Below, one piece after another: positions 38,425-47,882 of a DNA stretch of 64,000 bases. Under the pieces are notes generated by a model that worked only from the letters and a program-made list of their open reading frames with translations, did no database searches and was not told the DNA's origin. The position numbers were made by a program, and so were the translations under genes. The stretch comes from Alphaproteobacteria bacterium (GTDB taxonomy: Bacteria > Pseudomonadota > Alphaproteobacteria > CAAHEQ01 > UBA3637), in contig JAGCVC010000005.1 in assembly GCA_017962565.1 (NCBI GenBank), positions 1 to 64,000 of the forward strand. The letters run 5' to 3'. Within the stretch, counting starts at the first letter, position 1. Every line of letters starts with the position of its first letter.

Positions 38425-39360
38425 ATGAATGAAACACAGAAATTACATATCCAAGTAATCAATCCGTCCGAAGTCGGCTTACGGTTAGATAAGTTTTTAA
38501 GTTTAAAAACGGATTTATCTCGAACTCGCATTGCTTCTTTAATAAAAGAAGGTTACTTGAATCCGAACTTACCAGCTGATTTTAAAGTCGTTTTGGGGCA
38601 ATCTTTTGATTTGATTTTACCACCAGCACAAGATGCTGTTCCGAACGCTCAAGAAATTCCTTTAGATATCTTGTATGAAGATAATGATTTAATTGTATTA
38701 AACAAACCTGCCGGTATGGTTGTTCATCCCGGAGCCGGTAATTTTTCCGGTACTTTGGTCAATGCCTTACTGGCACATTGTGGCGATTCTTTATCCGGTA
38801 TAGGCGGAGTTAAACGTCCTGGCATTGTTCATCGTATAGATAAAGAAACTTCCGGTGTTTTAGTTGTTGCTAAAAATGATGTAACACATCAAAAATTATC
38901 CGAACAATTTTCCGTCCATTCTATTCATCGTATTTATCAAGCAATTGTTTACGGTTTTACACCACCTTCCGGCACAGTTCGCGGTAACATCGGACGCAGC
39001 TCGACAAATCGTCAAAAAATGGCCATTTTAACGCAGGGTGGCAAACCTGCCGTTACGCACTTTAAGTTAATCAAGCCGCTGTTCAACGGAAAAGCAAGTT
39101 TAATAGAATGTCGCTTGGAAACGGGCAGAACGCATCAAATTCGTGTTCATATGACATCAATCAAACACCCTTTGGTGGGCGATAAAACGTACGGAAATGC
39201 ACCAAAAGGAACACCGGAAATTTTGCGATTGTTTCCACGACAAGCTTTACACGCTGCCGAATTGGGATTTATTCACCCGCGTACAGAAAAAAACATTTTG
39301 ATTAAAGCACCCATGCCAACGGATATGCAATTGCTGATTCAAGCTTCAGATATATTGTAA
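38425..39360 (+). CDS. rluD: RluA/RluD-family 23S rRNA pseudouridine synthase
   Basis: 311 residues. N-terminal S4 domain (GLRLDKFLSLKTDLSRTRIASLIKEG) followed by the catalytic domain with GIVHRIDKETSGVLVVAKN (catalytic Asp in HRIDKETSG) and ECRLETGRTHQIRVHM. RluD modifies helix 69 uridines in 23S rRNA; RluA-clade relatives are similar, so the exact site is assigned with some reserve. Confidence 0.9.
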   Translation: MNETQKLHIQVINPSEVGLRLDKFLSLKTDLSRTRIASLIKEGYLNPNLPADFKVVLGQSFDLILPPAQDAVPNAQEIPLDILYEDNDLIVLNKPAGMVVHPGAGNFSGTLVNALLAHCGDSLSGIGGVKRPGIVHRIDKETSGVLVVAKNDVTHQKLSEQFSVHSIHRIYQAIVYGFTPPSGTVRGNIGRSSTNRQKMAILTQGGKPAVTHFKLIKPLFNGKASLIECRLETGRTHQIRVHMTSIKHPLVGDKTYGNAPKGTPEILRLFPRQALHAAELGFIHPRTEKNILIKAPMPTDMQLLIQASDIL

Positions 39361-39362
39361 AA

Positions 39363-39902
39363 TTAGAATCTTTGCCGATCGGAAAGTCTGCCAAAAAAGA
39401 TTTCGTTACGTTCGATACATTTTCTGTATTTTTGCATTTCCAACAGCTTTCTGTCGTCTGTCGGTGTTTTCTTTTTCCATCTTAAAAGTATTATGGGAAG
39501 TACGTGTTTTCTTATGAATCTCAAATTCTTATTTTTTCGTGTTTGTTGTTGAACAGTTCGTTGTTGAATAGACGGCTGAGCTTGAGCAAATTCAGGAACA
39601 AAACGTGCCTGTCTTTGAATACTTCTGTTACTTTGAAAGTTTCTTGTTGGGGCTTTATATCTTCTTGGCGTACTCCTGGGATAACGTGTTTTCGTACTGG
39701 ACGGATTATAATTATAAGTAATTCTGTTCCAATCTTCTGCGATGACTGCTGACAGTGAAAATCCCATTAATGACGCACCAACAATGGCCCCCGCACCACC
39801 GCCGATTATAGAAGAACAACCGCCTGCCACCACGATCAAAAATAGGTTATAGGTCAATCTGGTAAGGGCCACAATTCTTTCGACAAAAGAAACTTCACTC
39901 AT
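39363..39902 (-). CDS. Small membrane protein with basic tail, unknown
   Basis: About 179 residues from the ATG at 39902, with AAAGGATGATT upstream; an earlier in-frame start at 39932 lacks a site. Hydrophobic region about 18-50 includes a glycine-rich stretch (VVAGGCSSIIGGGAGAIVGAS), then a long Arg/Gln/Pro-rich tail. No family recognised. Ends three bases after the convergent rluD stop. Confidence 0.55.
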   Translation of the reverse strand: MSEVSFVERIVALTRLTYNLFLIVVAGGCSSIIGGGAGAIVGASLMGFSLSAVIAEDWNRITYNYNPSSTKTRYPRSTPRRYKAPTRNFQSNRSIQRQARFVPEFAQAQPSIQQRTVQQQTRKNKNLRFIRKHVLPIILLRWKKKTPTDDRKLLEMQKYRKCIERNEIFFGRLSDRQRF

Positions 39903-39961
39903 CTGAATAATCATCCTTTCGGATTTGACCATAACACAAAAAAACGGACTTGTCCAATGAA

Positions 39962-40993
39962 TTATTTACGTACCAAAAAAGCGACTATTTCCAAGTGCTC
40001 AGAGTAAACAAATTGGTCTACAGGTTGTATCCATTTAAAGTGATATCCTGCGTCTGTTAAAATACGACAATCACGGGCAAAGGTTATCGGATTGCATGAC
40101 ACCATTACAATTTTGGAAACTTTTGATAAAGCTAATTTTTCACACTGACTTTTGGCTCCTGCTCTTGCCGGATCTAATACAACAGCATCATAAGAATCCA
40201 ACTCATCCGGCAGCACGGGTGCACGAAACAAATCACGTACAGTTGCCGAAAAACCTTGTTTGGTCAAGGCATCAATTGATTCGGTTGTAATGTCCATACC
40301 TAGAACTTTTTTACCAGACAAGACCAACGGTTTTGTAAACGTCCCTAAACCACAAAACAAGTCCAATATTTTATGGCTGTCTCCACATGCTGATAAGACC
40401 AAATCAACCAATGTTTTTTCACCTTCCACACTGGGTTGCATAAAAACATTTACCGGAAAAGGCAAAGGACATAATTGAAACAAAATATCATCGTCATAAA
40501 CAAACCGTGCAACAGCATTTTTCTGACAAAATTCGGTCACAGTTTCCAAAAAAGCTACATCTTGTACTGAATTATGATGCACTTTTGAATGAAAACGTTT
40601 TACTTTATTTTTTTCGGGAATAACCGTAATATCCGCACCAAAATCCGTCATTAAAACAGCTACATCACCGCTACCGAAAAAATGTTTTGCCAATTGATGA
40701 AGCGCGGGCAATAACTTTTCCAATGCCGGTGTCAAAACCAAACAAGATTGAATCGGGACTATTTTATGACTTTGCTTTTCATTAAAACCCAACACACCGT
40801 TTTGATATGCAAAAGTAGCTCGTCTTCTGGTATGTGCACCTATTTCAATTATTGGCAAAATATCAGCATCCAAACCAACCGCAGATAATGCGTTTTGAAC
40901 AAACTTTAATTTCAAAGCACGATAATCTTCGGCGGATAAATCTTGATAACGGCACCCGCCACACGACTTGAAATACGGACAAATGTCACTCAT
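39962..40993 (-). CDS. RumA/TrmA-family RNA m5U methyltransferase
   Basis: 343 residues, without an N-terminal TRAM domain. Fe-S cysteines CPYFKSCGGC near the start and a fourth in QSCLVL; AdoMet motif ILDLFCGLGTFTKPL; DPARAGAKSQ; catalytic MVSCNPITFARD. Methylates uridine C5 in rRNA (U1939-type, RlmD) or tRNA; RlmD-like is more likely from the Fe-S motif. Overlaps the upstream gene by ATGA. Confidence 0.85.
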   Translation of the reverse strand: MSDICPYFKSCGGCRYQDLSAEDYRALKLKFVQNALSAVGLDADILPIIEIGAHTRRRATFAYQNGVLGFNEKQSHKIVPIQSCLVLTPALEKLLPALHQLAKHFFGSGDVAVLMTDFGADITVIPEKNKVKRFHSKVHHNSVQDVAFLETVTEFCQKNAVARFVYDDDILFQLCPLPFPVNVFMQPSVEGEKTLVDLVLSACGDSHKILDLFCGLGTFTKPLVLSGKKVLGMDITTESIDALTKQGFSATVRDLFRAPVLPDELDSYDAVVLDPARAGAKSQCEKLALSKVSKIVMVSCNPITFARDCRILTDAGYHFKWIQPVDQFVYSEHLEIVAFLVRK

Positions 40994-41928
40994 TTTTTAA
41001 CAGTTTTACCTTTTTTGCGAGTAACTTTTGTCTTTACCTTTTTAGTAGCTACTGATTTTTTTGTTTTTACTTTTTTAGCAGCTACTTTTTTTGCTGTTTT
41101 TACCTTTTCTGCCGATGTTTTTTTGACCGGTTGTTTGGTTGATTGCTTTTTCTGTACTACAGGAGCTTCTTTTTCATCAACAGCTTTTGGTGCAACCGGA
41201 GCAACTTCTGGTTCGACAGGAACGATTTTTGCCTTTTTGGCAATAAGTCCCAACAAAACAGCATTAAATGACATTAAATAGAATAATGACAAATACCCTA
41301 AAAGTAACAAACTGGCTTCTTTCCATGAAAGGACTGAAAAATTTCTTACAAAGCTATACAACCATTGTGCAAAAATGATCCAAATGTGATAAGAAAGTGA
41401 ACTTAAAAGCAAAAACAAAAGACAAAAATCCAGTTTCTTTTTGAAAAAAGTCCAACCTAAAAAGTAAGGTAATTCTTCTGCATCTGCAACAAAAAATACA
41501 CAGAACGGAATAAATACCAAAACAGTATAAACCAACAAGAACGCATTAAAGAAGTTATCAGCATCTTCCCCACCGCGCAAAAGAGTTACCCAGAAAATGA
41601 TAATTAATGGCAAACAAATGAAAATAAAACGACATATAGTATGTACACCCATCACAAAAGATTTTTTTAAACCCAATGGATATAAAGGGAACTGTTCTCC
41701 TCTCGAAGTTCGTATTGCAATACAAAAGAAATATCCCAGGAACCATATCTTAAGCACCCATCCCAAAAGGTCCAATCCGACTAATACATAATATTTTAAA
41801 TTTTCTGCCTCTTTGATAGGTTCATACAGGCAATAGGTCTCCAACATATGCCATAGTAAAAATATCACCATCCAAAAACACAAAGGCCAACCTATTGATT
41901 TTCTAAATAATTGCATAATTGTTTTCAT
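40990..41928 (-). CDS. Polytopic membrane protein with lysine-rich histone-H1-like tail
   Basis: 312 residues. About six hydrophobic segments in residues 10-230, then a linker (VEPEVAPVAPKAVDEKEAPV) and an 80-residue tail of KKTSAEKVKTAKKVAAKKVKT-type repeats, like bacterial H1/AlgP tails. No family recognised for the membrane part. Strong GGAGG ribosome-binding site; follows the 41931 gene immediately, so the two are co-transcribed and may act together. Confidence 0.7.
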   Translation of the reverse strand: MKTIMQLFRKSIGWPLCFWMVIFLLWHMLETYCLYEPIKEAENLKYYVLVGLDLLGWVLKIWFLGYFFCIAIRTSRGEQFPLYPLGLKKSFVMGVHTICRFIFICLPLIIIFWVTLLRGGEDADNFFNAFLLVYTVLVFIPFCVFFVADAEELPYFLGWTFFKKKLDFCLLFLLLSSLSYHIWIIFAQWLYSFVRNFSVLSWKEASLLLLGYLSLFYLMSFNAVLLGLIAKKAKIVPVEPEVAPVAPKAVDEKEAPVVQKKQSTKQPVKKTSAEKVKTAKKVAAKKVKTKKSVATKKVKTKVTRKKGKTVKK

Positions 41929-41930
41929 TT

Positions 41931-43040
41931 TTAATCCTCCATATGATGAAAAAAGTTATCTTGAACATCGTTTTTATGCTCTTTTAAATATTTATTATAC
42001 AGCTCATCTATCCTGCGTAATTTTTCAGGAGCTTGCTGTTTGACATCTTTTGCAGGTGTTTTGTTGAAACGGAATACATAAGATGTTGAAGCAAAAGAAT
42101 ATGCAAATGAACTGAAAAGACATCCCGTAAAAAAGAAAAACGAAAAATAAATCAAAACACCAATCAGGTATGCAATCAAAAGATTCCTGGCAAAGAAGGT
42201 ATATCCGAAGGAATGACCTAAATAAATCCCCAACCCCGCAATGATTAAAAAGAATGTCATAAATACCCAACGAGATGAAGACATGATAGTACATATAAAA
42301 TAAACCAAAAGGCCACAAAAACAAGCGTAAATCGGATCCATTATAAAACAACAATAACCTATACCAACGACACTTACACAGAAAAAGACTATTGTCGTTA
42401 TTATTTGTAAAACCAATTCCGAAACAACCTTTAAATTTTTAAAAAATAATTTTACATTTAACAAAGAACTAAACGAAAAACGGCCACAGAATAACGTAAC
42501 GGCGTAAACCACCCAAATAAACAAAACGACAGTACATAGGGCACTTTCTTGCCACGTATACGGAGAAATAAACCTCTTTCCTTCCGTAAAAGACACAACC
42601 ACAGGATATAAAATTCTTCTGAAAACCCTGTATAAAACAAATAGAACCGGTGAAAATAAAACCAGCATTTTTGCTAAAGCAATAACATAAAATGCCGGTG
42701 TTGAATCAGTTTTTTGTTTAAACAAATCTTTTTTAGAAATAATCGTTTGCCAAGAAAAAAACAATAAATCAGCTAAAATAAACAGGCATAACATCCATAA
42801 AATCTTACTTGTAAGTGCAAAGTTGAACAATGGATCATGAAGGGTCAATATAATTGCACTGGCGGAAATGTTATCCCCAGTCAACAAATAATTTTTGAAA
42901 TTACTGAAAATCATATATTGTTTTTCAAAAGAAAAACCAATTAAAACAAAAAAGAAAAGCATAACCAAGGCCAAACAAAAGCCCATCAAGAAGCCTTTTT
43001 TTTGGAACGAGAATGACAATGTGTCGTAATAAGATAGCAC
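41931..43040 (-). CDS. Polytopic membrane protein, unknown (GTG start)
   Basis: 369 residues with about nine hydrophobic helices and a charged C-terminal tail (KTPAKDVKQQAPEKLRRIDELYNKYLKEHKND). The likely start is GTG at 43040 behind GCGGAG. Composition rich in Phe and Cys. No family recognised; adjacent to the 40990 membrane protein. Confidence 0.65.
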   Translation of the reverse strand: MLSYYDTLSFSFQKKGFLMGFCLALVMLFFFVLIGFSFEKQYMIFSNFKNYLLTGDNISASAIILTLHDPLFNFALTSKILWMLCLFILADLLFFSWQTIISKKDLFKQKTDSTPAFYVIALAKMLVLFSPVLFVLYRVFRRILYPVVVSFTEGKRFISPYTWQESALCTVVLFIWVVYAVTLFCGRFSFSSLLNVKLFFKNLKVVSELVLQIITTIVFFCVSVVGIGYCCFIMDPIYACFCGLLVYFICTIMSSSRWVFMTFFLIIAGLGIYLGHSFGYTFFARNLLIAYLIGVLIYFSFFFFTGCLFSSFAYSFASTSYVFRFNKTPAKDVKQQAPEKLRRIDELYNKYLKEHKNDVQDNFFHHMED

Positions 43041-43179
43041 GATTTATTCTCCGCTATATGTAAATAAAAATTGAACCATCAGAAGTATACTAACAAAAAG
43101 CTTTTAATTTTTCAAATAAAATGTTGACGATTTCAAAAAAAATGTTAAAATTCGTAAAAAGAGAAAGGATTTTAATAAA

Positions 43180-44661
43180 ATGAGTACACCTGAAAATACA
43201 CAAAATTTAGATCAGCGTTCCATGCGTTTGGAAAAGTTAAAGAAGATTGAGGACAAGGGATTAAATGCCTATCCACACATCTATCGTCCAAATTTCAATT
43301 CGGCTTCTTTGAATAAAAAATACGCTGATTTACCAAATGAAGAACAAACACAAGATGTCGTTCAGGTTGCCGGACGAATTAAAGCTATTCGTAATTCCGG
43401 CATGTTTATGGACATTTATGATGATACGGGAAAAATTCAAATTTTCTCATCTTTGGAAAATTTACCCGAATCGGAAAAAGAAATTTTAGCTTTATTGGAT
43501 TTAGGTGATTTCGTTGGTGTAGAAGGAACAGTCCGCCGTACAAAACGCGGAGAATTATCTGTTAACACGCAACATTTGACTGTTTTGTCAAAAGCATTAC
43601 TACCATTACCGGAGAAGTTTCACGGATTAACTGACACGGACACAAAATATCGTCAACGTTATTTGGATATGATTACAAATGATGAGACGTTGAAAACACT
43701 CAGCAAGCGCAGTCAAATTATTTCCACTATGCGTGAATATTTAAACAACTTGGGTTTCTTGGAAGTGGAAACACCGATTTTACACCCGATTTTGGGTGGT
43801 GCAAATGCAAAACCGTTTATTACGCATCACAATACATTGGATATGGAATTATATATGCGTATCGCACCGGAACTTTATTTGAAACGTTTAATCATCGGTG
43901 GTATGCCTGCGGTTTATGAAATCGGTCGTGTATTCAGAAATGAAGGTATGGATACTCGTCATAATCCGGAATTTACCATCATGGAACTTTATTGGACATA
44001 CAAAGATTATAATGACATGATGGATTTATTTGAACAAATGGTTCAATATGTCGCAATGAAAGTCAACGGCACAACGGAATGTGAAATCAACGGTGTTAAA
44101 ATTGATTTGGGCGGACATTGGCCACGCCGCAGTATGCTTGATTTAGTCAAAGAAGAAACCGGTGTTGATTTTGACCAAATTGCTACTGCAAAAGAAGCTG
44201 TTGCTAAGGCAAAAGAATTGGGTGTTCCTGTGGACGATAATGCCAACTGGGGAACAGTTGTCTCAACCGTATTTGAAGAAAAATGCGAACACAAATTGAT
44301 TCAACCGATTTTTGTTATTGACCATCCGAAAGATATTTCACCTTTGACCAAAACGCACAGGAAAAATCCACGTTTAGTTGAACGTTTTGAACCGTATATC
44401 AATACTTGGGAAGTCGGTAATGCGTACTCTGAATTGACAAACCCGATTGATCAACGTGAACGTTTAGAAGAACAGGTCAAAGCGCGTGAAGCCGGCGATG
44501 AGGAAGCCAATATGATGGATGAAGATTTTGTAACCGCTCTGGAACACGGAATGCCGCCAACAGGCGGATTAGGTATGGGTGTTGACAGAATCGTTATGAT
44601 TTTGACAAATTCACCAACCATTCGTGATGTAATTGCATTCCCGACAATGCGTAAAAAATAA
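43180..44661 (+). CDS. lysS: Lysyl-tRNA synthetase, class II
   Basis: 493 residues. OB-fold N-domain (VQVAGRIKAIRNSGMFMDIY), then class II motif 2 (RNEGMDTRHNPEFTIMELYW) and motif 3 (GGLGMGVDRIVMILTN). Attaches lysine to tRNA-Lys. Start preceded by GAAAGGAT. Followed by a small membrane protein gene. Confidence 0.96.
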   Translation: MSTPENTQNLDQRSMRLEKLKKIEDKGLNAYPHIYRPNFNSASLNKKYADLPNEEQTQDVVQVAGRIKAIRNSGMFMDIYDDTGKIQIFSSLENLPESEKEILALLDLGDFVGVEGTVRRTKRGELSVNTQHLTVLSKALLPLPEKFHGLTDTDTKYRQRYLDMITNDETLKTLSKRSQIISTMREYLNNLGFLEVETPILHPILGGANAKPFITHHNTLDMELYMRIAPELYLKRLIIGGMPAVYEIGRVFRNEGMDTRHNPEFTIMELYWTYKDYNDMMDLFEQMVQYVAMKVNGTTECEINGVKIDLGGHWPRRSMLDLVKEETGVDFDQIATAKEAVAKAKELGVPVDDNANWGTVVSTVFEEKCEHKLIQPIFVIDHPKDISPLTKTHRKNPRLVERFEPYINTWEVGNAYSELTNPIDQRERLEEQVKAREAGDEEANMMDEDFVTALEHGMPPTGGLGMGVDRIVMILTNSPTIRDVIAFPTMRKK

Positions 44662-44675
44662 AAAAGGAGAAGAAA

Positions 44676-45035
44676 ATGAAAGCTAGCACAAAAAAAAGTT
44701 TCAAAAAAGTATGGGATGAACTAAAGAAAATATGGGCTGCAATCCTGCAATTTTTGTGGCCATACAGAAATTTGGATAAGCTTATGCTGAAACCGCATGT
44801 TGAACCTTTCTTAAAAAAACATATTAATCAAGTTTATTTTGCTGGATTGATTATTTTAGCTATTTTTGCGATACTCGGTTTCATTTCTTTCAGAATAATG
44901 ACCATTTTAGGTACATGGCTTATCTTGATTATTATTTTCTTAATCTTCCGTTTGGCATGCGAATTAATCGCGGGTACGGAGAAAAAAGAAGTTGTTGAAG
45001 AAGAAAAAAAAGTTTTAAAGAAAAATAAAAAGTAA
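44676..45035 (+). CDS. Small membrane protein, DUF4282-like (tentative)
   Basis: 119 residues. Two hydrophobic segments at about 53-74 and 78-95 followed by RLACELIAG and a Lys/Glu-rich tail. The helix-helix-R..CEL layout resembles DUF4282 proteins, but this is a pattern match only. AAAAGGAGA is a good ribosome-binding site; 14 bases after lysS, so co-transcribed. Confidence 0.6.
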   Translation: MKASTKKSFKKVWDELKKIWAAILQFLWPYRNLDKLMLKPHVEPFLKKHINQVYFAGLIILAIFAILGFISFRIMTILGTWLILIIIFLIFRLACELIAGTEKKEVVEEEKKVLKKNKK

Positions 45036-45053
45036 TTAGCCTTCCTTCCTGAA

Positions 45054-45085
45054 AATCCCTTCAATCAAATGAAGGGATTTTTTTT
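45054..45085 (+). terminator. Rho-independent terminator after lysS operon
   Basis: AATCCCTTC/GAAGGGATT stem with eight-base loop and eight T. Confidence 0.88.
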
Positions 45086-45153
45086 ATTGCATACAAAAAA
45101 CACCATAGACAAACACATATAAAAGTCCTATATTATGTGAACAAGGAGTTCTG

Positions 45154-46134
45154 ATGGAATTTTTATGGCCTTTTAACATTTTTGCACTGTTATTACCGTT
45201 CATCGTAAGGTATTTCATGAAACCCTTACCACCAAAAAACGGTGAACAAGCCTTACGCGTGCCTTTTTTCAAAGTTTTTCAAAATCAATCTACGGCGCAC
45301 ATCTATTCTCGTTCCGGTTTTGCTGTTTCTTTATTTATCCTAGGTTGGTTTTGTTTGATTATATCTTCCATGCGTCCCGTCACTTATGAAGATGTTGTTG
45401 ATCTACCCGTTAACGGTCGTCAATTGATGTTGGTATTAGATGTTTCCGGTTCAATGGAACAAAGAGATTTTGTTTGGAACAATCGACAAACAACACGTTT
45501 GAATGCAGTCCAAAACATGGCTTTTGACTTTATTAAAAACAGAACCGGTGATGCAGTCGGATTAACCATTTTCGGAACAGAAGCATATCTGTATGCTCCC
45601 TTGACGTTGGATACAAAAACGGTTGCACAAATGTTAAAGGAAATCGGTGTCGGTATAGCCGGCGACAGAACCGCTATCGGCGATGCCTTGTTGGTCGCAT
45701 TAAAACAAATGAAAGACATTCCTTCCGATAAAAAAGTTATCATATTATTATCTGACGGATCTGCAAATGCCGGAATTATCCATCCGGAAGAAGCCATTGA
45801 AATGGCAAAACAAATGGGTGTTAAAATTTATACAATCGGTATGGGATCGGATGGAAAAATTGTTAATGATTTTTTCTTTCCGCGTCAAATAAATCTTTCT
45901 GCAGATTTGGATGAAGCTTTATTGAAAAAAATAGCATCCGATACCGGTGGAAATTATTTCCGTGTTAAAAAATCTGAAGATTTAAGAAAAGTTTATGATG
46001 AATTAAACAAAGTTGAACCGACTCAAATGGACGGACAGATGATTCGCCCCCAAAAAGAGTTGTTTTGGATACCGCTGTTTTGTGCAATGATTTTATTTTT
46101 TGTTGGTCTTTATTTTAAAAGGAAAAGCGAATGA
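45154..46134 (+). CDS. batA: BatA, von Willebrand factor A membrane protein
   Basis: 326 residues. Two N-terminal helices, then a VWA domain with intact MIDAS residues: VLDVSGSMEQ, the Thr in GDRTAIGDAL, and ILLSDGSANAG; a C-terminal helix at 305-322. BatA belongs to the Bacteroides-aerotolerance set of MoxR-associated VWA proteins. AAGGAGTTCTG precedes the start. Overlaps the next gene by four bases. Confidence 0.88.
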   Translation: MEFLWPFNIFALLLPFIVRYFMKPLPPKNGEQALRVPFFKVFQNQSTAHIYSRSGFAVSLFILGWFCLIISSMRPVTYEDVVDLPVNGRQLMLVLDVSGSMEQRDFVWNNRQTTRLNAVQNMAFDFIKNRTGDAVGLTIFGTEAYLYAPLTLDTKTVAQMLKEIGVGIAGDRTAIGDALLVALKQMKDIPSDKKVIILLSDGSANAGIIHPEEAIEMAKQMGVKIYTIGMGSDGKIVNDFFFPRQINLSADLDEALLKKIASDTGGNYFRVKKSEDLRKVYDELNKVEPTQMDGQMIRPQKELFWIPLFCAMILFFVGLYFKRKSE

Positions 46135-47882
46135 TATTTCTTTATCCTTATTTTTTACTTTTGCTTTTTGTCCCGTTCGTTCTGTTGCTGATTAAGCACC
46201 TTTCACGAAAACATACTTCTTGGGCTAATGTTTGCGATGCTCATTTGCTGCCCTTCTTAATAATTCAAACAGAAAATAAAAAAAATATTTTCTATAAACA
46301 CTTATTGATCGCCACATGGTGTTTGGCGTGTATTTGTATGGCAGGTCCTGCCGTTTTAAAAAAGGATTTATCTACTGCTTTTGTCGGAAACGGAATAGCC
46401 GTTGTCATTGATATGTCGCCGGCAATGAATAAAGAAGCAAGCGAACAAATGACTCGTAAACTTTACGATTTAACGACAAAGAAAAATGATTTTTCATTTG
46501 GATTGATATTAACGGATAAACTGGCTTATACCGCATTACCAATGACGCAAGATAAGGCTATATTTCAAAACATCATCCCAACTTTAAAAGAACCGATTAT
46601 GCCAACGGTTGGTCAAAATATAAAAGCGGGGATCAAAAAAGCAGAAGATTTGTTAAATCAAAGCGGTTTTAAAAATGGTCAAATCTTATTGATTACCGCA
46701 GGCGTAACAGATAATAGTGAAGTTGTACAGGCCATTCAACAAACTTCTCATCCGGTCTACATTATGGGGGTAGGAACGGAAACTCAAAAACATCCTGTTA
46801 CTTTACCAAACGGACAATTTTGGGGCGGTCAAACACCGATTTTAGTCGAATTGGAATCTCTTACCGATATATCCACATACAATTATGCTTCATTAGATGA
46901 CAGCGACATCGAAATGTTGTTGAGTAATTCTTCCATTGATAAAATAGAACGATCAGAACAATCAACTGAACAATATCAAAATTTAGGCATTTACGGTGTA
47001 TTATTATTGTTACCTTTGGTGGCATTACTGTTCAGACGCGGTGTTTTGTTCTTGCTTTTGATTTGTTTGTTAACATCACCCTGTTATGCCGGTTTTTGGT
47101 GGCGGACAGAACAAGAGCTTTATCAAAAACAAATGCAAGGTGTCGCCGATTTCAATCTTGGGCAATACGAACAATCACAAAAACAATTTGGTGAAGTTGC
47201 TCCCTTTGACATTGAAGCACTTTATAATTTAGGAACGGCACAAGCTTATGCCGGAAATTTCCAACAAGCAATTGCCACTTATGAACAAGTACTGGCAAAA
47301 AATCCAAATCATACAGATGCGGCATATAACTTGGAATATTTAAAAAAACAAATGCCACCACAAGAACAACAATCTTCTTCCAAACAACAAAATTCAGATC
47401 AGCAACAAAACGAAGATAAAAATGAAAACTCAGATAATTCGGATTCTGAAAATCAAGATCAATCCGACGAAAATCAAGAAAATGATTCTTCATCCGATTC
47501 AAACAGTTCTGATAATCAAAACAATGATGATTCGCAAAACAGTGAACAGCAATCGAATGATTTTTCGCAAAATGAAAACACATCGGAAGAGGAAAAAGAA
47601 GAACAATCAAACAGCAACCAAACTGATAAAAACACAGAACAAAACCAATCTTCACAGAGTCAAACAGATAAACAACAATCGCCAGAGACAGATAAAACCG
47701 AAACACAAGAACAAACAACCATTGCAGCTCAAGCATCTGACGATCCGAATGCACAACAAGCCGCCCCAAAACCGGTTTCATTGCAAGATCAAAAACAAAA
47801 AGAATGGTTGGATCAAATTAAACCGGATGCCGGCCGCGTTTTACGTTATCGTTTATTTAGACAATATCAGGAGCAACAATGA
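46131..47882 (+). CDS. batB: BatB-BatC fusion: VWA plus TPR protein with long acidic Q/N-rich tail
   Basis: 583 residues. Two N-terminal helices, a VWA domain at about 80-270 whose first MIDAS motif is degraded (VIDMSPAMNK instead of DxSxS), two helices near 288-330, then a TPR segment (YNLGTAQAYAGNFQQAIATYEQ, residues about 345-405) and about 140 residues of Gln/Asn/Ser/Asp/Glu. The end (PKPVSLQDQKQKEWLDQIKPD) is the conserved BatC tail motif. In many bacteria BatB and BatC are separate. Overlaps batA and batD by four bases each. Confidence 0.85.
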   Translation: MIFLYPYFLLLLFVPFVLLLIKHLSRKHTSWANVCDAHLLPFLIIQTENKKNIFYKHLLIATWCLACICMAGPAVLKKDLSTAFVGNGIAVVIDMSPAMNKEASEQMTRKLYDLTTKKNDFSFGLILTDKLAYTALPMTQDKAIFQNIIPTLKEPIMPTVGQNIKAGIKKAEDLLNQSGFKNGQILLITAGVTDNSEVVQAIQQTSHPVYIMGVGTETQKHPVTLPNGQFWGGQTPILVELESLTDISTYNYASLDDSDIEMLLSNSSIDKIERSEQSTEQYQNLGIYGVLLLLPLVALLFRRGVLFLLLICLLTSPCYAGFWWRTEQELYQKQMQGVADFNLGQYEQSQKQFGEVAPFDIEALYNLGTAQAYAGNFQQAIATYEQVLAKNPNHTDAAYNLEYLKKQMPPQEQQSSSKQQNSDQQQNEDKNENSDNSDSENQDQSDENQENDSSSDSNSSDNQNNDDSQNSEQQSNDFSQNENTSEEEKEEQSNSNQTDKNTEQNQSSQSQTDKQQSPETDKTETQEQTTIAAQASDDPNAQQAAPKPVSLQDQKQKEWLDQIKPDAGRVLRYRLFRQYQEQQ

